In this document: one piece after another, positions 44,632 to 56,717 of the stretch
How the letters are laid out: each line of letters begins with the position of its first letter
Numbering within the stretch: position 1 is the first letter of the stretch
Assembly: GCA_029718625.1 (NCBI GenBank)
Contig: CM056383.1
Location: 67,861,758-67,925,757 of the forward strand
From: Synaphobranchus kaupii
Taxonomy: Eukaryota; Chordata; Actinopteri; Anguilliformes; Synaphobranchidae
Length of the DNA: 64,000 bases
Direction of reading: 5' to 3'
Notes under the pieces: generated by a model
Told to the model about the DNA's origin: nothing
The model's input: the letters and a program-made list of their open reading frames with translations, nothing else
The model's database searches: none
Program-made: the position numbers and the translations under genes

Positions 44632-46493
44632 TGGGTGTTCATTGTGTGGGTCTAATATGAGAGACCTAAGTTTAAAAAAAATATCAGCAGGCTGTGCCTG
44701 ATCACACAATACCTGCAACCCGTGTGAGTGTACAGATTACCTGTTTCCTGCACCTGTCAACGCACAGCCCGACCCCCCCACTCCCCCCCGGGCCCTGTTA
44801 TTCACCATACTGACCACCGGAGACAGTAAAGAGGCTGATGGATTTCTCTCTCGTCCCCAGCAGATGAGAGCCAGGCTCAGAGACCGTGCCTGCTGATCTC
44901 CCTCAGATGCCATTAATCTAGCTCTAAGCACAGGGTCGTTCCCGCCCGGTCCTCCCCCCTTCTTACCTGCAAGGCCAGCGTGAGACATTAAGGGTTTTTC
45001 TTTTTTTAGAAAGAAAAACACCAGCAATATCCTTCTGCCTGCTTGCTCTCCTGAGAGTGATCTCCACGTCTGAAAATGCATCTTACGCGCCTACCTCTAG
45101 ACTCCAGTGTCTATATGTACTGTACATAAAACTGTACATAGATATTTGTCTTTGAGATCCGCGTGTGGAGTAACAGTTGCCTTCTATGGTTGGGCAAGAT
45201 AAGAGATATTGATGCGGGTCGTTCTTTGCCTTTGTATACCAAATTACTCATCGTCTTGCACTGAATATAGTTTAAAGATTACCAAAAAAATAAAAAACAA
45301 TGGAACCACATTTAAATCCTTAGTTTAAATATGCATATGCAATACTTTGGTGTTCTGTAGAAACTATAAAATGTATCTCCTCTGCAAACATAAAATTATA
45401 TTATATAAAATGCATTACTTGTCAAGGAAAAACTGACTGAATTCATGGAAATATGAAAGCCAAACAGGAATAACAAAAATAATAAAAAGGTTTAGTATGG
45501 CAGTGTATATTCAGAGTGATCCACAAATGGAACCACGTGGTTTGTGTCAATCAAAATGGCCACATTTCAATATTTCAACAGTTAATTCAAAATTATTTCT
45601 GAAAGCTGATAATCATCAGTTATTTGGAGGGTGTGCTTCGCGTTAAAAGAACACGTTTATGTTTGGACGGAATTATTCATTTTGAAAACCGGAAAACAAC
45701 AAAAAGGTGCAGAAAAGAAAAGAAGAGATAAGCCTTGTTCAAGCCCCAGATGCTGCTTAACTGATGTAGATGAACTTGAAAGAACGCAATAACACAGCGT
45801 GTCAGAGTAACTGCCAAAAACAAAACTCTTAAAAACAAACTGCTTTATAAATACACACCCTTGCCTGTCTCAGCCAAGCAAAGGAATCGTTTTTTCATTT
45901 ATTTTTTTCTCCCCACTTTCGAATTCAATGCCTTTCTCCCTCTGAAGAAATCATGAAAATATATGTACATTATAAGCACTAGTGTGAATGTCAGTGGCCA
46001 CGTGGCTATTCTCATGGAATTTGTGTGTAGCTCCAGTAACTGTCACATCAACTGACAACTGCTTACCCTGGGGTGGTAGCAGATTGTCCCGAGCCACACA
46101 CGTCAGTACGGGACCTGACATTATCTCCGCAGATGGGACCCTGATTTCATCCATCTTCGGGCCTAAAAAAAAAAACGCTCGTCTGTTGGCCGGTACATTT
46201 TTTTATTTTTTTTTCCTCTTGCCGTTTACGTTTCTCAAATCGGGTCGGCCCGGTCTTCCTGCGGGTTGAGCCTCTGCATTCTCATTCGTTTCACACACAG
46301 AAGCGGAGAGACTGTGAGCGCTCAGGCCCTCAAGGTCGTTCTGCTTCCCTGTGTCTCCCGCACATGCCCCTCCCTGCCCTGAGTCTTCTCCGGGAGTGTT
46401 TTTCTGCAAGCCATTGAATCACCGTGCTGGGTACACGCTGTGGGACTTTAAACGTGCAGACTTCCTCTGCACTGGGTGACATGCGAAAGGATT

Positions 46494-46495
<2 letters not shown>
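44632..46495. other. Spacer, no gene recognised
   Basis: A C-rich stretch near 44765-44800 and CpG-bearing sequence near 46230-46400 are the only compositional changes. No recognisable exon. Confidence 0.55.
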
Positions 46496-46548
<53 letters not shown>

Positions 46549-46683
46549 GCATGCAAACACACCCACCGACACACGCAAACACGCACGCACAATCACACAA
46601 GCACGCACACACAAACGCGCAAGCAGACACACACGCACACAAACAGGCACGCACACACGCATTCGCGCACATGCATGCACACG

Positions 46684-46742
<59 letters not shown>
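46496..46742. repeat. Compound (CA)n microsatellite
   Basis: Two pure CA runs (46496-46543 and 46686-46741) enclose about 140 bp of ACGC/ACAC/AAGC variants. The flanking order suggests one ancestral array with a degenerated centre. Open frames of His/Thr or Cys/Val repeats here are artefacts. Confidence 0.97.
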
Positions 46743-46745
<3 letters not shown>

Positions 46746-47699
46746 GTCAAGTGTGTCAATTTTAATGAAGGTGAGCATTTTAGAGAAAACTGAACAACTT
46801 TGGCATTAACACAACATGTTCTCAGTGTACGGGACAAAATTACCAATGAGCTTGTGTTTGGGCTTGTCTTTGCTTCACACTGGACGAAAAGCTAGACCCT
46901 TTTGCCATTATAACTAAGGATGTGCTTTAACCAGCTTTAGGCAAGTCTGTCATGTATAACGTGCCTTGTCACAGTTGACAGAAACATACCTGTCAAAATG
47001 TATGGGTTTGTTTAATTTTCAATATTGTTTCTTAATTGATTTGTAGTGTAAATTTGCACCTATTACATTACTTTACGATTTTTTTAAATTTTATTTCTGG
47101 TCTACAAAAGGTTAATGTTTAAACTTTCAGTTTCAAGAAAAGTATTCCTTTGTACATTTTCACTTTTTGGTTGTTCACTATACCCGCAGGCAGCTGGGAC
47201 CGTTTCACTGAGGAAGTGGCAGTTGGTGAGGCTGTAATTAGAAGCAATTTGTTTTGGGGTGATTAGCCATGTCTGAAATGAGAATATGTTAGGCACAGGC
47301 TGGCATAGAAAGCACTGGCACGTTGATGCTCAGGGTCACAGTACCTCCTTGTGTGAGAGAGCTTTACGCATTCAAATAGGTGTACGCGACAGGTGCTTGC
47401 TGTTGGGATAATTTCAGTCAGTATTTCCAGAGTGCCTTTGGAAAACTAAGTAAAGGCCTTGAACATTAGCTAGTTCTTAAAAACTGTGTTCTATGTCTTT
47501 TCTCATGCCACAAAGTAGTTTACACCATTTTAATAAATAAATACACAGATCCATAAAAACCTCTTCTGGGAGAGTTAAGTAGAAAACTCAATCACCTGGA
47601 TAATCAGTTGATTGCTAGGCAACTCACATCACCTGGTTTCTCGGGTGCTAACTTTAAGGGGAAAACAAAAGTGCCTTGCTCTGTTCACTGTTGCACTAC
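46743..47699. other. Spacer, no gene recognised
   Basis: AT-rich and without recognisable coding sequence or repeats. Confidence 0.6.
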
Positions 47700-47960
47700 A
47701 CACTCAGAAGAAAGGTTTCAAAAGGCTCCTCTGTGTCTCTCTAGAGGAACCATATCCACACTCAGCAGAAAGGTTTCCAAAAGACTCCTTTGTGTCTCCA
47801 TAGAGGAACCATATCTAATTCAAGGGTTCTTTGTTGAGCATAATGGTTTAATCTGGGAGCTTTCACACTTTTGCACCTGCTATTAGGAGGGTTCTACGAA
47901 GAACTAAAAAGGGTTCCTCTGTGGAGACAAGCCAAATAACCCAATTTTTTCTCAGCGTGT
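47700..47960. mobile_element. MITE with internal 58-bp duplication
   Basis: ACACTCAGAAGAAAGG at the left is roughly inverted as TTTTTTCTCAGCGTGT at the right. Inside, a 58-bp segment with AGAGGAACCATATC is duplicated (47701, 47759). AGAACC/GGTTCT-rich elements with these ends are frequent in fish genomes. Confidence 0.6.
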
Positions 47961-48855
47961 AAAGCTTTTAAGAGAAACCTTACCCTGAACAGTGAATATT
48001 TTAGTATGGAAGATCAACCAAAGGACTAGTTATGGCATATTCGCATATTACTGTATTACTGGTTTTCTGGGCTCTTCTATTAATTACCTACATGTTAAAT
48101 CCTTTATTCATAATCCTCGTCAAACTTTGACCCGGTGAAGCTATCTTGTCTCGTTGCCTTGTTTCCTACACGCCACATCAAAGTGATTGAGCTTGATTGA
48201 TTGGCGGCTGTCATGTCCGATGGCTCATGCTTATCTGCGCCAGCAACTGGCCTCTGAATTAAACCGTGTAATCAAAAAAGTGGAATCCATGGTAACCAAT
48301 AACCAATCAATCACCTCCGTGCGCCATTTTGTAGGGCGGGAGGTCATTGCTTTCAGTGAGAGAAACACAATTGTACTGAAACCGGGGAGGGTTTCACACC
48401 ATATAAGAGTGCAAGTTATGATGTGTACTAAGTAGTAAAATGATATTTTAAATTGAGAATGAGATCATCATTCCGCTTAACCATGAATAATCATACACAC
48501 TCCGAGTGGAAATCTAGGCTGAGGTTTAATATGAAAAACTTTGTACAGAAACTTTTCACACATTTGTCAAGGCACCTGTCACATCCTCAGAACTGCCTGC
48601 TCAAACGGTGTCCTTTACTTCACAAAATAATCCTATGTGATATAGAGATATATAGAAAGCAAGAAAAAACACAAGACATATGGGGTGTGATTTTCCACAA
48701 AAAAATACACCTGTGTCTTTTATATATCCTAATCCGCATACCACTGAGATTTTCATTCCTCACCATGGCAACAGGACACACAGCAGGGCTCCACCCCCAG
48801 AAATACGTCATGACCTCACTACTTCATTGGATGATCTTCTGATGCCCTCAACTGC

Positions 48856-48858
<3 letters not shown>
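47961..48858. other. Spacer, no gene recognised
   Basis: No open frame with a recognisable domain on either strand. Confidence 0.55.

Positions 48859-48894
<36 letters not shown>
48859..48894. repeat. (CA)n microsatellite
   Basis: Uninterrupted CA run of about 17 units. Confidence 0.97.
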
Positions 48895-48896
<2 letters not shown>

Positions 48897-50788
48897 GCCG
48901 TGAATCAGTTTTGGCACATTAATGACATCGTCATCTAAGACCTGCAGGCGGGCGAAGAAAATCAGTTAATTAATTCAGTTTCTTTCCAAAGAATTTGGAG
49001 CTGGGCATAGCATATTATTTGAAATCGATTTGATATGAAAATCAAATCACCGCGAGCCAGGAGGTGATAATACACTTTAACGGCGGACTAGTCTAGTCTG
49101 AGGCGGGAAAATTAACCGGAAAAAAAAGAACCGAATGAAATATACATGAGTTTAAATGTCTTGTCATTTTCATACTGAGCGGTCTCGTTTACCGTTAAAA
49201 TGTACCTGTACCCATTTGCTAAAAGTTAAAAATAAAATTGGCCTCTCACATGATTTGTGTCTTTACATTGTAAGACTTGAGGGGGAATACATATCAGTAT
49301 TAAAGGGGTGAAAGAAAACATGTTTTATCTAAGATAGTAGCCATCCTGTAGTAAAACAAGGCTGTTCCTGGGTTTAACATTCAAGTTAAAATGGATATGT
49401 TTAACATTCAAATTAAAATGGATATGTTTAACATTCAAATTAAAATGGAAACCTTGAAATGTTTGACTTCATAAGGTTTTTCAAAGAAATTGTGGATGTT
49501 AATTATAACTGTAATAAGTAACTACTTTGATTGACAATTAAGTAGACCAGAAGAAGAATTAGCATTACTGTACAATGCACTCATATACAACTCATAAACA
49601 GTATAACCATATAGATATAAAATATATGATTATCTTGACACTAACACATTCATTGTGCGATTCCTAATAATTTTACTTTAGCTGCAAATATTCTTAAGGG
49701 GAAAAAAAATCATGTTCATGTTTTTTTTCTTTTTCATTTTACCTTTGAAATGTTATGAGAGCTTCTATAAATCGTGGCTGGAAACTGAAAAAAACAAAAT
49801 CTATAAACTGTCCAATAATTTTAGGTGCAAATTGAAAAATCTATAACCAGTCACCCATAAAAATGTAGCAAGGTAATGAACAACAATTTCTGAACATTTC
49901 AGTCTGTTGTTGCTGAACGTCCCTGCTATAAAACTAAAAAAGGTGATGCGGGCCATTGAGTGTGAACTTTAGCTAAGCAGAAATTCTGCCTGCATTTGTT
50001 TTCGATCTGGAAATAGAAGACTTGTGACCTTTCACCATTCTTTCACAAGGAAGAGATATTACAGAGGAAAACAAAGGCAATGGAGTTAGCAGCCAGACAA
50101 TCCGAACACTTGTCTTTGTTCTCTTTCTGAAGTGTTATGCCAAAACAACACAACAATCCCCCCTGGGCTCGGGCACAGAAATGAAAGCCATTTCAAAGAG
50201 GATGTGTAAGCTATCACAGCGAATCCCTATATTCCATTGGAAATTAACAGTGAATTCCATTGTATCAGAGAGAAGAGATTATCTCAAACACAATAACAAT
50301 TTCAAAAATAAAAAAGCACTGCACATCTCTGTCGGATACCAGAACCTCTGCCATTGATTATTTGAGTCGAGCAGTGGCCAACCATGACCACATGCAGGAC
50401 AACCATTTACTAGCATATTGAAAAATATTGCATTGCCAGATATATTAAAAAAGTATGTTCAGATATGGACATATATTCATATCATAAGGGATACATGTTT
50501 CAACATTTCATTTGAGCATATATGGACATAAACCTCAGAAAATAAGGAATGTGTCCATACATACTCAAATATGTTGAGATGGACATATATTACTTATGAT
50601 TTGGAGTTTATCCTACAATGAATATCTTATATTATCCATAAGGAGAGGTGCAGTACCATGGGTGCAAAAATATGATTTGAAGGAAGCAATGGAGTGGTGG
50701 TCAAGGTGCTAGGCTTTTAAACAGGATATTTAAGCTGAAAGATTATAGAAAAGTTGAAGAGAGTCTAGCCAAAATAAAAAAGTGCGAA
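48895..50788. other. AT-rich spacer, no gene recognised
   Basis: Contains a 27-bp triplet repeat (next entry) and several imperfect ATATGGACATA inverted copies near 50460-50600. No coding sequence recognised. Confidence 0.6.
49373..49448. repeat. 27-bp tandem repeat, 2.8 copies
   Basis: TTTAACATTCAAATTAAAAT followed by GGATATG is repeated at 49373, 49400 and 49427, the last copy incomplete; the first has one change (CAAGTT). Confidence 0.95.
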
Positions 50789-50964
50789 GTAGAGTATTCT
50801 GGGGGTAATTGCAACACCATAAAATTGCACCAATCTGAAACAAGCCAGAGCTGAGATTCTATCCAGCAAGCTAGCTAGTTTCATGTGTTCAGTGTTGGGG
50901 GCAATTGTAACAAGAAATTGTGTTACAATTGACCCCTGTTACAATTGCCCCCAGAATACTCTAC
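50789..50964. mobile_element. MITE with 27-bp terminal inverted repeats
   Basis: GTAGAGTATTCTGGGGGTAA at the left is inverted at the right as TTGCCCCCAGAATACTCTAC with one mismatch, bounding 176 bp. The GGGGGCAATTGTAAC core is repeated, in both orientations, near 50905 and 50925. No transposase; family unknown. Confidence 0.8.
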
Positions 50965-51361
50965 CTGAGATATACAGTACCTGCTGCAATGGCAACATTA
51001 CAATATAAGCATTGAGGACACCGTCCTCTTCTATTGTGCAGTGCATGTAAGGTTACGATCAGTGCAAGTCTGGTTCGTTTATAACACCTTAACCGTTTTA
51101 TTATATACTGCAGTTACCCAGCATGCATCTGCTTTGTGATTCCGCACATGTCTGCGCTTCCCTTTATCTTTGCACACAGCTGTCGGCATTCCGGGCGCTC
51201 CCGTACTCTCAAACGATCCGTGCGGCTCCACTCTGCCGACAGACAGACGTGACCCACATTTCCGACGTACGGAATCCGCCTCCCCGGGAAAAACCAAGGG
51301 AAGGTGTCAGAGAGCCGGCGTCCATCAGGCCTCACCTTGCCATACCTGATAACCTGCCTGT
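50965..51361. other. Spacer, moderately GC-rich, no gene recognised
   Basis: From 51170 to 51350 the sequence is GC-balanced with several CpGs. No splice-bounded exon is convincing. Confidence 0.5.
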
Positions 51362-51379
51362 CTCAGAGAGAGGGAGAGA

Positions 51380-51441
<62 letters not shown>

Positions 51442-51540
51442 GAGAGAGATAGACGGAAAGAAAGAGGGGGAGAGAGAAAGGGAGAGGAGAGAGGGAACAG
51501 ACAAAAAGTGAGGGGGGTGAGAGGGAGAGATATAATTGAC
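51362..51540. repeat. (GA)n microsatellite with degenerate 3' part
   Basis: A near-perfect GA run from 51366 to about 51438 passes into GGAGAG/GAAAG variants. Purine-only on the plus strand, so triplex formation is possible. Confidence 0.95.
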
Positions 51541-52834
51541 ATTATCATGTCTAATAAGAAACCCCTTCAAAAAGACTGAACATTTGAGTTTACTTTGCGT
51601 TTGCATCTGTTGATAAAAATGAATGCATTTTATTTAAAAAATAAACATAATCCAACCAGCATCCTAGCCAGACATTTTAATATAGTTGGGCCTGCATAGA
51701 ACTACATGGAACTAGGCGTGGCGGTTCAGTGATGATAAATGGGTGGGCCAGGATACTATAGGTTGCCACCCATCCCGACGTGGTCAAAACCAAGAACAAC
51801 GAACCATACAGTGCCCTGTCAGTATATTATTTATTCTCTCAAGTAGAAAATATTTGCTTGTTTTAAGTTACTGTTTGCTTGACAAGTGAACTTTTCTTAC
51901 CCTGTTGGCAAATCTTGAAATGAGTCAAACTGTCTCACCCCATAAGCAATATTTTTTGTCATATTTAGCAGAAAAGTCATAGAGATAAATATAAATATAA
52001 GACTAAAATACTTGTTGAGATTTATTTTTTGTTTTTTTGCAGCGAGGGCAGTTTCTACAGAGTTCAGTTTATTCCACATCTTGATAAAGCTGCTTTACCC
52101 TTATATACTTCTGCTTTTTCCTGTCCCTACATACACCAGACATACACTTAGTTTGGCCTTTTCTCCAGATTTAGTATGCACCAGCTGTAGCCAGGGAACT
52201 TTTGTCATGGATACATTTTTTGAAAGCAGCTGAAATAGATTTTTAAGGAAATAAATATGAGGTGCCCTTTTTTTCCAAAATGTATGTACTTTTCTCATAC
52301 ATATAGACTATTATTAAGATAAAATATGAAATTACACATTGCCCTAATGTAAATATTACTATTGATTTAGATAATAGCCGTATGTTATGTGCCTTTTAAG
52401 GTACAACAAAACCTTTGAGTCCATTTTGCAAATCAAATAAGAGTGCAGCACATATAAATTCAAATGCATAAATACATGAACAAAATAAATTTGAAAATCA
52501 CAGATAAAATAAATAAAATCAGGGAGTGAGCTACAGCAATACACAGAGATAAATACATGAATTACATGATATTAGGACCTTCTGTTGTGGGTTCTAAAAA
52601 CTTTCATAAAAACTTTAGCGAATACAGTCAAAACAGGGAAAATAAAAAACAGGGACAGCATACTAATGGTTTGCTGGATGCACAGTTAAACTGTCATATT
52701 ATATTATTAATGTTTTAAAACATTTCAGCTATCTCAATCTCTACACCCACCAGTGTCTGTTCAATTCAATGGTGGGACGCACCATAAAACAGTTCCTGCT
52801 TCAGAAATGGAACATGATACCCAACAGACACCCT
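51541..52834. other. AT-rich spacer with a truncated MITE
   Basis: At about 51840-52044 sequence ending TTTTTTTGCAGCG resembles the element at 44372-44631 (shared CAAATCTTGAAATGAGTCAA type segment), truncated at its left end. The rest is anonymous. Confidence 0.55.
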
Positions 52835-52843
52835 GGGTCCGTC

Positions 52844-52878
<35 letters not shown>

Positions 52879-53093
52879 TATGTAGTATATGCAAAACAGC
52901 CTGTGCATTTCAAGTGTTTGCATGTGCATTATACAATGTACCTGACATTACAGTTTGCATTGAGATATTAATTAATATGTAACCATTAATATGTAATTTA
53001 TATGTAATCAGCAACATTAGATTAAAATACAAAGATCGGTTTCCAGGACATGGAGCAGAGGAGGATGCATATTTCCAGTATTGGGACGCACCC
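52835..53093. mobile_element. MITE with GGGTSCGTCCCAATA ends
   Basis: GGGTCCGTCCCAATA at the left and TATTGGGACGCACCC at the right are inverted with one mismatch. Just inside the left end is a (TA)n tract of about 29 bases (52847-52875). GTATGTAGTATATGC next to it is a familiar motif of fish MITEs with these ends. Confidence 0.65.
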
Positions 53094-53235
53094 AAGGGGC
53101 CATGACTGGGCTTTCATTTTGAAGCTCACTTCCTGGTTGGGGTGGGAGCGACAATTGTGCCGTTGCTCACTAGCGCCACTGCGATTGGCTCCAGTATAGG
53201 TGACGTCACAGTGTCCATATTTTTATTTTTACAGT
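53094..53235. repeat. Interspersed fish repeat with a CRE
   Basis: The end TACAGTCTATGG after a T/A-rich run is a frequent terminus of fish interspersed repeats. TGACGTCA, a full CREB/ATF palindrome, is at 53201-53208. Classification uncertain. Confidence 0.4.
53201..53208. promoter_or_regulatory. CRE palindrome
   Basis: Perfect TGACGTCA, the CREB/ATF consensus, within an interspersed repeat. Chance or repeat-borne occurrence is likely. Confidence 0.3.
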
Positions 53236-55347
53236 CTATGGACGCACCTCATCCCTGTGGCGGTGAACAGATGAGACTCAACCTGAACCCACTGATTGGC
53301 GTACATGACATCTGACTAGACCAATAGATTTTAATCTTGGTTCTAATCATGTTAAAGCTGAGCCAATTGTGTGCAAGCACGCCCCCCTTCCCTCTGCCTC
53401 CTGCTACCTCTTGAACATCAAAACAGATTCTTAGGCCCTGGATAAAGGCGAGGCCTTTGCCGAGATGATGAAACCTTTTTCCAGCACAACTGTCTAGCAG
53501 TCTATCAATACTTGTGATGGACTACTCCGGGTAGGCCAGAGATATAAAGTTGGTTTCAGTGAGAAACCTAAATCAATATGCCTTTGAGGGAGAGAGTGGT
53601 AAGGCCTAAGCAGTGATTCTTTATCCCAGTTCTCACAGCATCTGCCTGCATACAAAAGAACATCATCCTTGCCTGTGGCTAAAGGACACAAATTATTTAT
53701 TTATTTTGTTTTTTTTTTTAAGTATTCAACTTCAATTTACCCTTCTGAAAATTAATGGTGTGAGGCACCGGGGGTTGATGTGAGTGGTGGCGATAGTTCA
53801 TTGTCTCCTATTAAAACAAATGTGTTTTTTAAAAATTTTTTATATTCGCTATTTTGATTTGGGTCGATGGCGTCTCATTGAGCAACAGAGGGACGTCTCC
53901 CAGCTTCCGTCGGGAAAAGGCGCTGTCAGATCGACCTACTGGAAAATGGCAGCGGCCAACTGGAGAGCGGGTCTCATGTGGTCAGGCTAATAACTACCTG
54001 TGAGAGTCAGGAATACACATCTGAGCTGGAGCCGGGCCAAAGACTGCCCCCAAACTCAATGTCTGCCCTGAGCCCTAAGGGCTGAACCCCCACAGACTTT
54101 GGGTGACGTCACACGCGTGCCCAGCGTGAGTATGTGAGAGTGCAAGGGCTCGAAATGGTACAAATATGAGGAATGGGACAGAACTTTGCGATGTAATATG
54201 TTGCCTTGACAACGCCTGTCTCGCATGCATATGACAATCGCCACTTTAGCACTTTTAGTTTTAGGTTTGTACCTGCTGAAAGAACTCTGCCCGCCGTGTG
54301 TGTTTGTTTACCATTTTTGAGACGCTTCCGGCTGAGTTTCCATTTTTATCACCACAGACGCTATGAACTGTGGGTAATTCCCTCAGCAAAGTCTGTAGGA
54401 TTGCTGACTTGCGGGAAGTCCGCGACAAAGCCCTCACGCCCTTGCCGATTTTACAGGGAGACAGCCCTGAGCCCTTGCGGAACGCGTCTCAAAGTCTGTG
54501 AGGGTGTAAGGGTGGACATTGAGATTGGGCCCAGAAATCCTTCCGATTCCACAGCCTCACCCCGTTACACTGACAGACAGAACTAATCTAACCCTGAAAA
54601 TGCGTAAGGTTGTGGCACAGACCCTGAGCAAGGTTTGAATCTTGGCACGATCTTTACCCTCAAAACATTTGCTGTGATCTATTTGTCATAATATGGATGG
54701 CGTGTATTCCCTGGATCCGTTACAATTGCAAAAGGTGGTTGGTGTAAAATTGTCGGGGTAAAATTATTTGCAGTTGTGTCAACCTGGTGTATAGGAACGT
54801 CAGCGTTCCACTTGAGTGTGGTGAGGCTCTTCTTATACAGACCGTACCTGAATATCCTCTCCCTCACTCCCATACCAGCTGTGCACATTTTGTCAGTGGA
54901 AAGAAAATTGAGCAGGCTAAAGGTTCTGATGGACAGGCTCTGCAATTTTCAATCAAGCTGACGTTGACAGACAAATCCAAAATCAATGTTAATTCAATCA
55001 AAGTTTTAAACCAAATCTGATGTCGACGAACCAATCTAAAGATCAATACTGATGCAATGTTCATTGCTCCGGTGGTTTGCTTTCAACAGTCCTCTTCAGT
55101 AATTACTGTAAAATATGCCATTCAAAATGTGTTATCTTTGCTAGCACTAGCAAAGCCAATAGCAACTAAAAAAAAGAAATGAACAGACAATAATTGTGGC
55201 ACACATGGTTTTGTTAAAAAACAAAAAACAAATCACCATTTTCCACATTTACTTGATACTTTGCCATTTCCCGAGCATCAAAACCACTTTACCTGTTTTG
55301 TTATGGTTTTCTATGAGGGGCCATAATTAATTTTGGACCTCTCACAG
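53236..55347. other. Spacer, partly CpG-bearing, no gene recognised
   Basis: Between about 53860 and 54580 the sequence is less AT-rich, with a second perfect TGACGTCA at 54104-54111. No frame could be assigned to a protein family. Confidence 0.45.
54104..54111. promoter_or_regulatory. CRE palindrome
   Basis: Perfect TGACGTCA followed by CACGCGTG in a CpG-bearing stretch outside recognised repeats. Such sites cluster in promoters, but no transcription start is evident. Confidence 0.3.
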
Positions 55348-55415
55348 ACATATATTCTCTCTCACACATACTGTATATTCTCACTTTCACATACATATAT
55401 TCTCTCTCACACATA
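55348..55415. repeat. Tandem repeat, about three copies of 23 bp
   Basis: ACATATATTCTCTCTCACAC occurs at about 55348 and 55393 with a related copy (TGTATATTCTCACTTTCAC) between. Confidence 0.8.
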
Positions 55416-55721
55416 CAGTGCCCTCCACTATTACTGGCACCCCTGGTAAAGATGAGTAAAAAGGGTTATAAGAAATTCACTGTTTGGTGAATTAGCTTAA
55501 TCTCACACTGAAAAAATGAGAAAAATCCAACCTTTAATTGAAGTACATTTATTCTGAGAAAGAAAAATCATCAAGAAATAATAATTTTTAACAAAACCAT
55601 GTGTGCCACAATTATTGGCACCCCTGCATTTATATATAGAGTAAAGTAATCATTTTTAATATTTGGTCGCATATCCTTTGCATGCCATGACTTCCTGATG
55701 TCTGTGACCCGAAAACATCAA
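55416..55721. mobile_element. Tc1-like element, left end
   Basis: CAGTGCCCTCCACTATTACT after TA is the terminus of a known fish Tc1-like type, and ATTATTGGCACCCCTG recurs internally near 55612 as an inner direct repeat. The sequence then reads CATATCCTTTGCATG and GACTTCCTGATGTCTGTGAC before joining the foldback module. No transposase remains. Confidence 0.8.
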
Positions 55722-56009
55722 AAGACTCTTGATATCTTATTTTATGGTACTCTAACGATACTTTAACTTCTCTGCATTTGAATGGATCTCTATGGGAATT
55801 GGGGGGTGGGACTAGATTTAGCTGTAAATTACGCTGGAACAGTATGGAATACATGGTTGGTAAAATGGCTGGAAGTCATCAAGTGTCTCAGGTATCAAAC
55901 GAGCCTCAAACCATCACTCTGCTGCCAGATATGCAGTAGATATGGATGGATCCATTTAAGGGTTGTTTCTCGTGACACATTTTCCTATTGAACTCTATGG
56001 AAAAATAAG
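55722..56009. mobile_element. Single arm of the foldback module seen at 21236-21515
   Basis: From GACTCTTGATATCTTATTT to ATTGAACTCTATGGAAAAAT this matches the left arm of the palindrome near 21 kb in the same order (TGGGAATTGGGGGGTGGGAC, CATCACTCTGCTGCCAG, GTAGATATGGATGGAT). Here it is present once, not as an inverted pair. Confidence 0.85.
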
Positions 56010-56011
56010 TC

Positions 56012-56426
56012 CTCACATCGCAAGCAATCCCAACATGCTTTGCAGCCAGGAGGAATCGCCTCTCATTGAAAATGGATGGAGGCGGAGTAATCACATGAGA
56101 AATCCGATCCACATCGCTTTCTGTGGGGCTTTGCCGTTAGTTGTTTTTCCGGTATAGCTAATAATGATTGACAAGGGATGTTGCGAATTCAATTATAAGA
56201 ACCTATCAACAAACGTGCTCAGATACTGGGCGCATGTTACACAAATGTATGACAGCCTTCCCAGAGAGGTAGTGGGTCAGCTTGCTGCTGCCTGACCACG
56301 TCACTCTGTTACGGCAAAGCCCCACAGAAAGCGGTGTGGAGCGGATTTCTCATGCGATTACACCTTTCAATGAGAGGCGATTCCTCCTGTCTGCAAAGCA
56401 TGTTGGGATTGCTTGCGATGCGAGGC
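56012..56426. repeat. 415-bp inverted repeat, arms about 125 bp
   Basis: GCAAGCAATCCCAACATGCT through CTTTCTGTGGGGCTTTGCCG (56018-56136) is inverted at about 56306-56420 around a 155-bp spacer. A third partial copy (GCTTTCTGTGGGGCTTTGTC) is at 56498-56517. It abuts the foldback module, so it may be its continuation or a separate MITE. Confidence 0.8.
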
Positions 56427-56717
56427 GTCCAGACGAGACGGGGAACCAATCAGATTAAAGATTGTGGTAGGCGAGAGCGATGACATGCGATTTCACCGCT
56501 TTCTGTGGGGCTTTGTCGTGAGCCAGGTTACTAATTTAGTGCCAGAACCCAACAAACAAACAGAACACGTTTTTCAAATGTCCTATGATTTGCAAAAAAA
56601 CACTATTTTTCAATGGTACAGTTTCCGGTGTTTCTTAAACAACAAAGAAAAACAACATGGAGGAGTTTGCTGTGTTTGTGGTTGTGGAGGAGTTGGAGGT
56701 GACAGAGATGTGCCATA

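Noticed and set aside
46448..46778. Frames of His/Thr and Cys/Val repeats
   Set aside because: Produced by the (CA)n microsatellite on both strands.
51304..51606. Arg/Glu- and Ser/Leu-rich frames
   Set aside because: Produced by the (GA)n tract.
54206..54586. 126-codon plus-strand frame
   Set aside because: No recognisable domain, no splice or initiation context, and composition like its surroundings.
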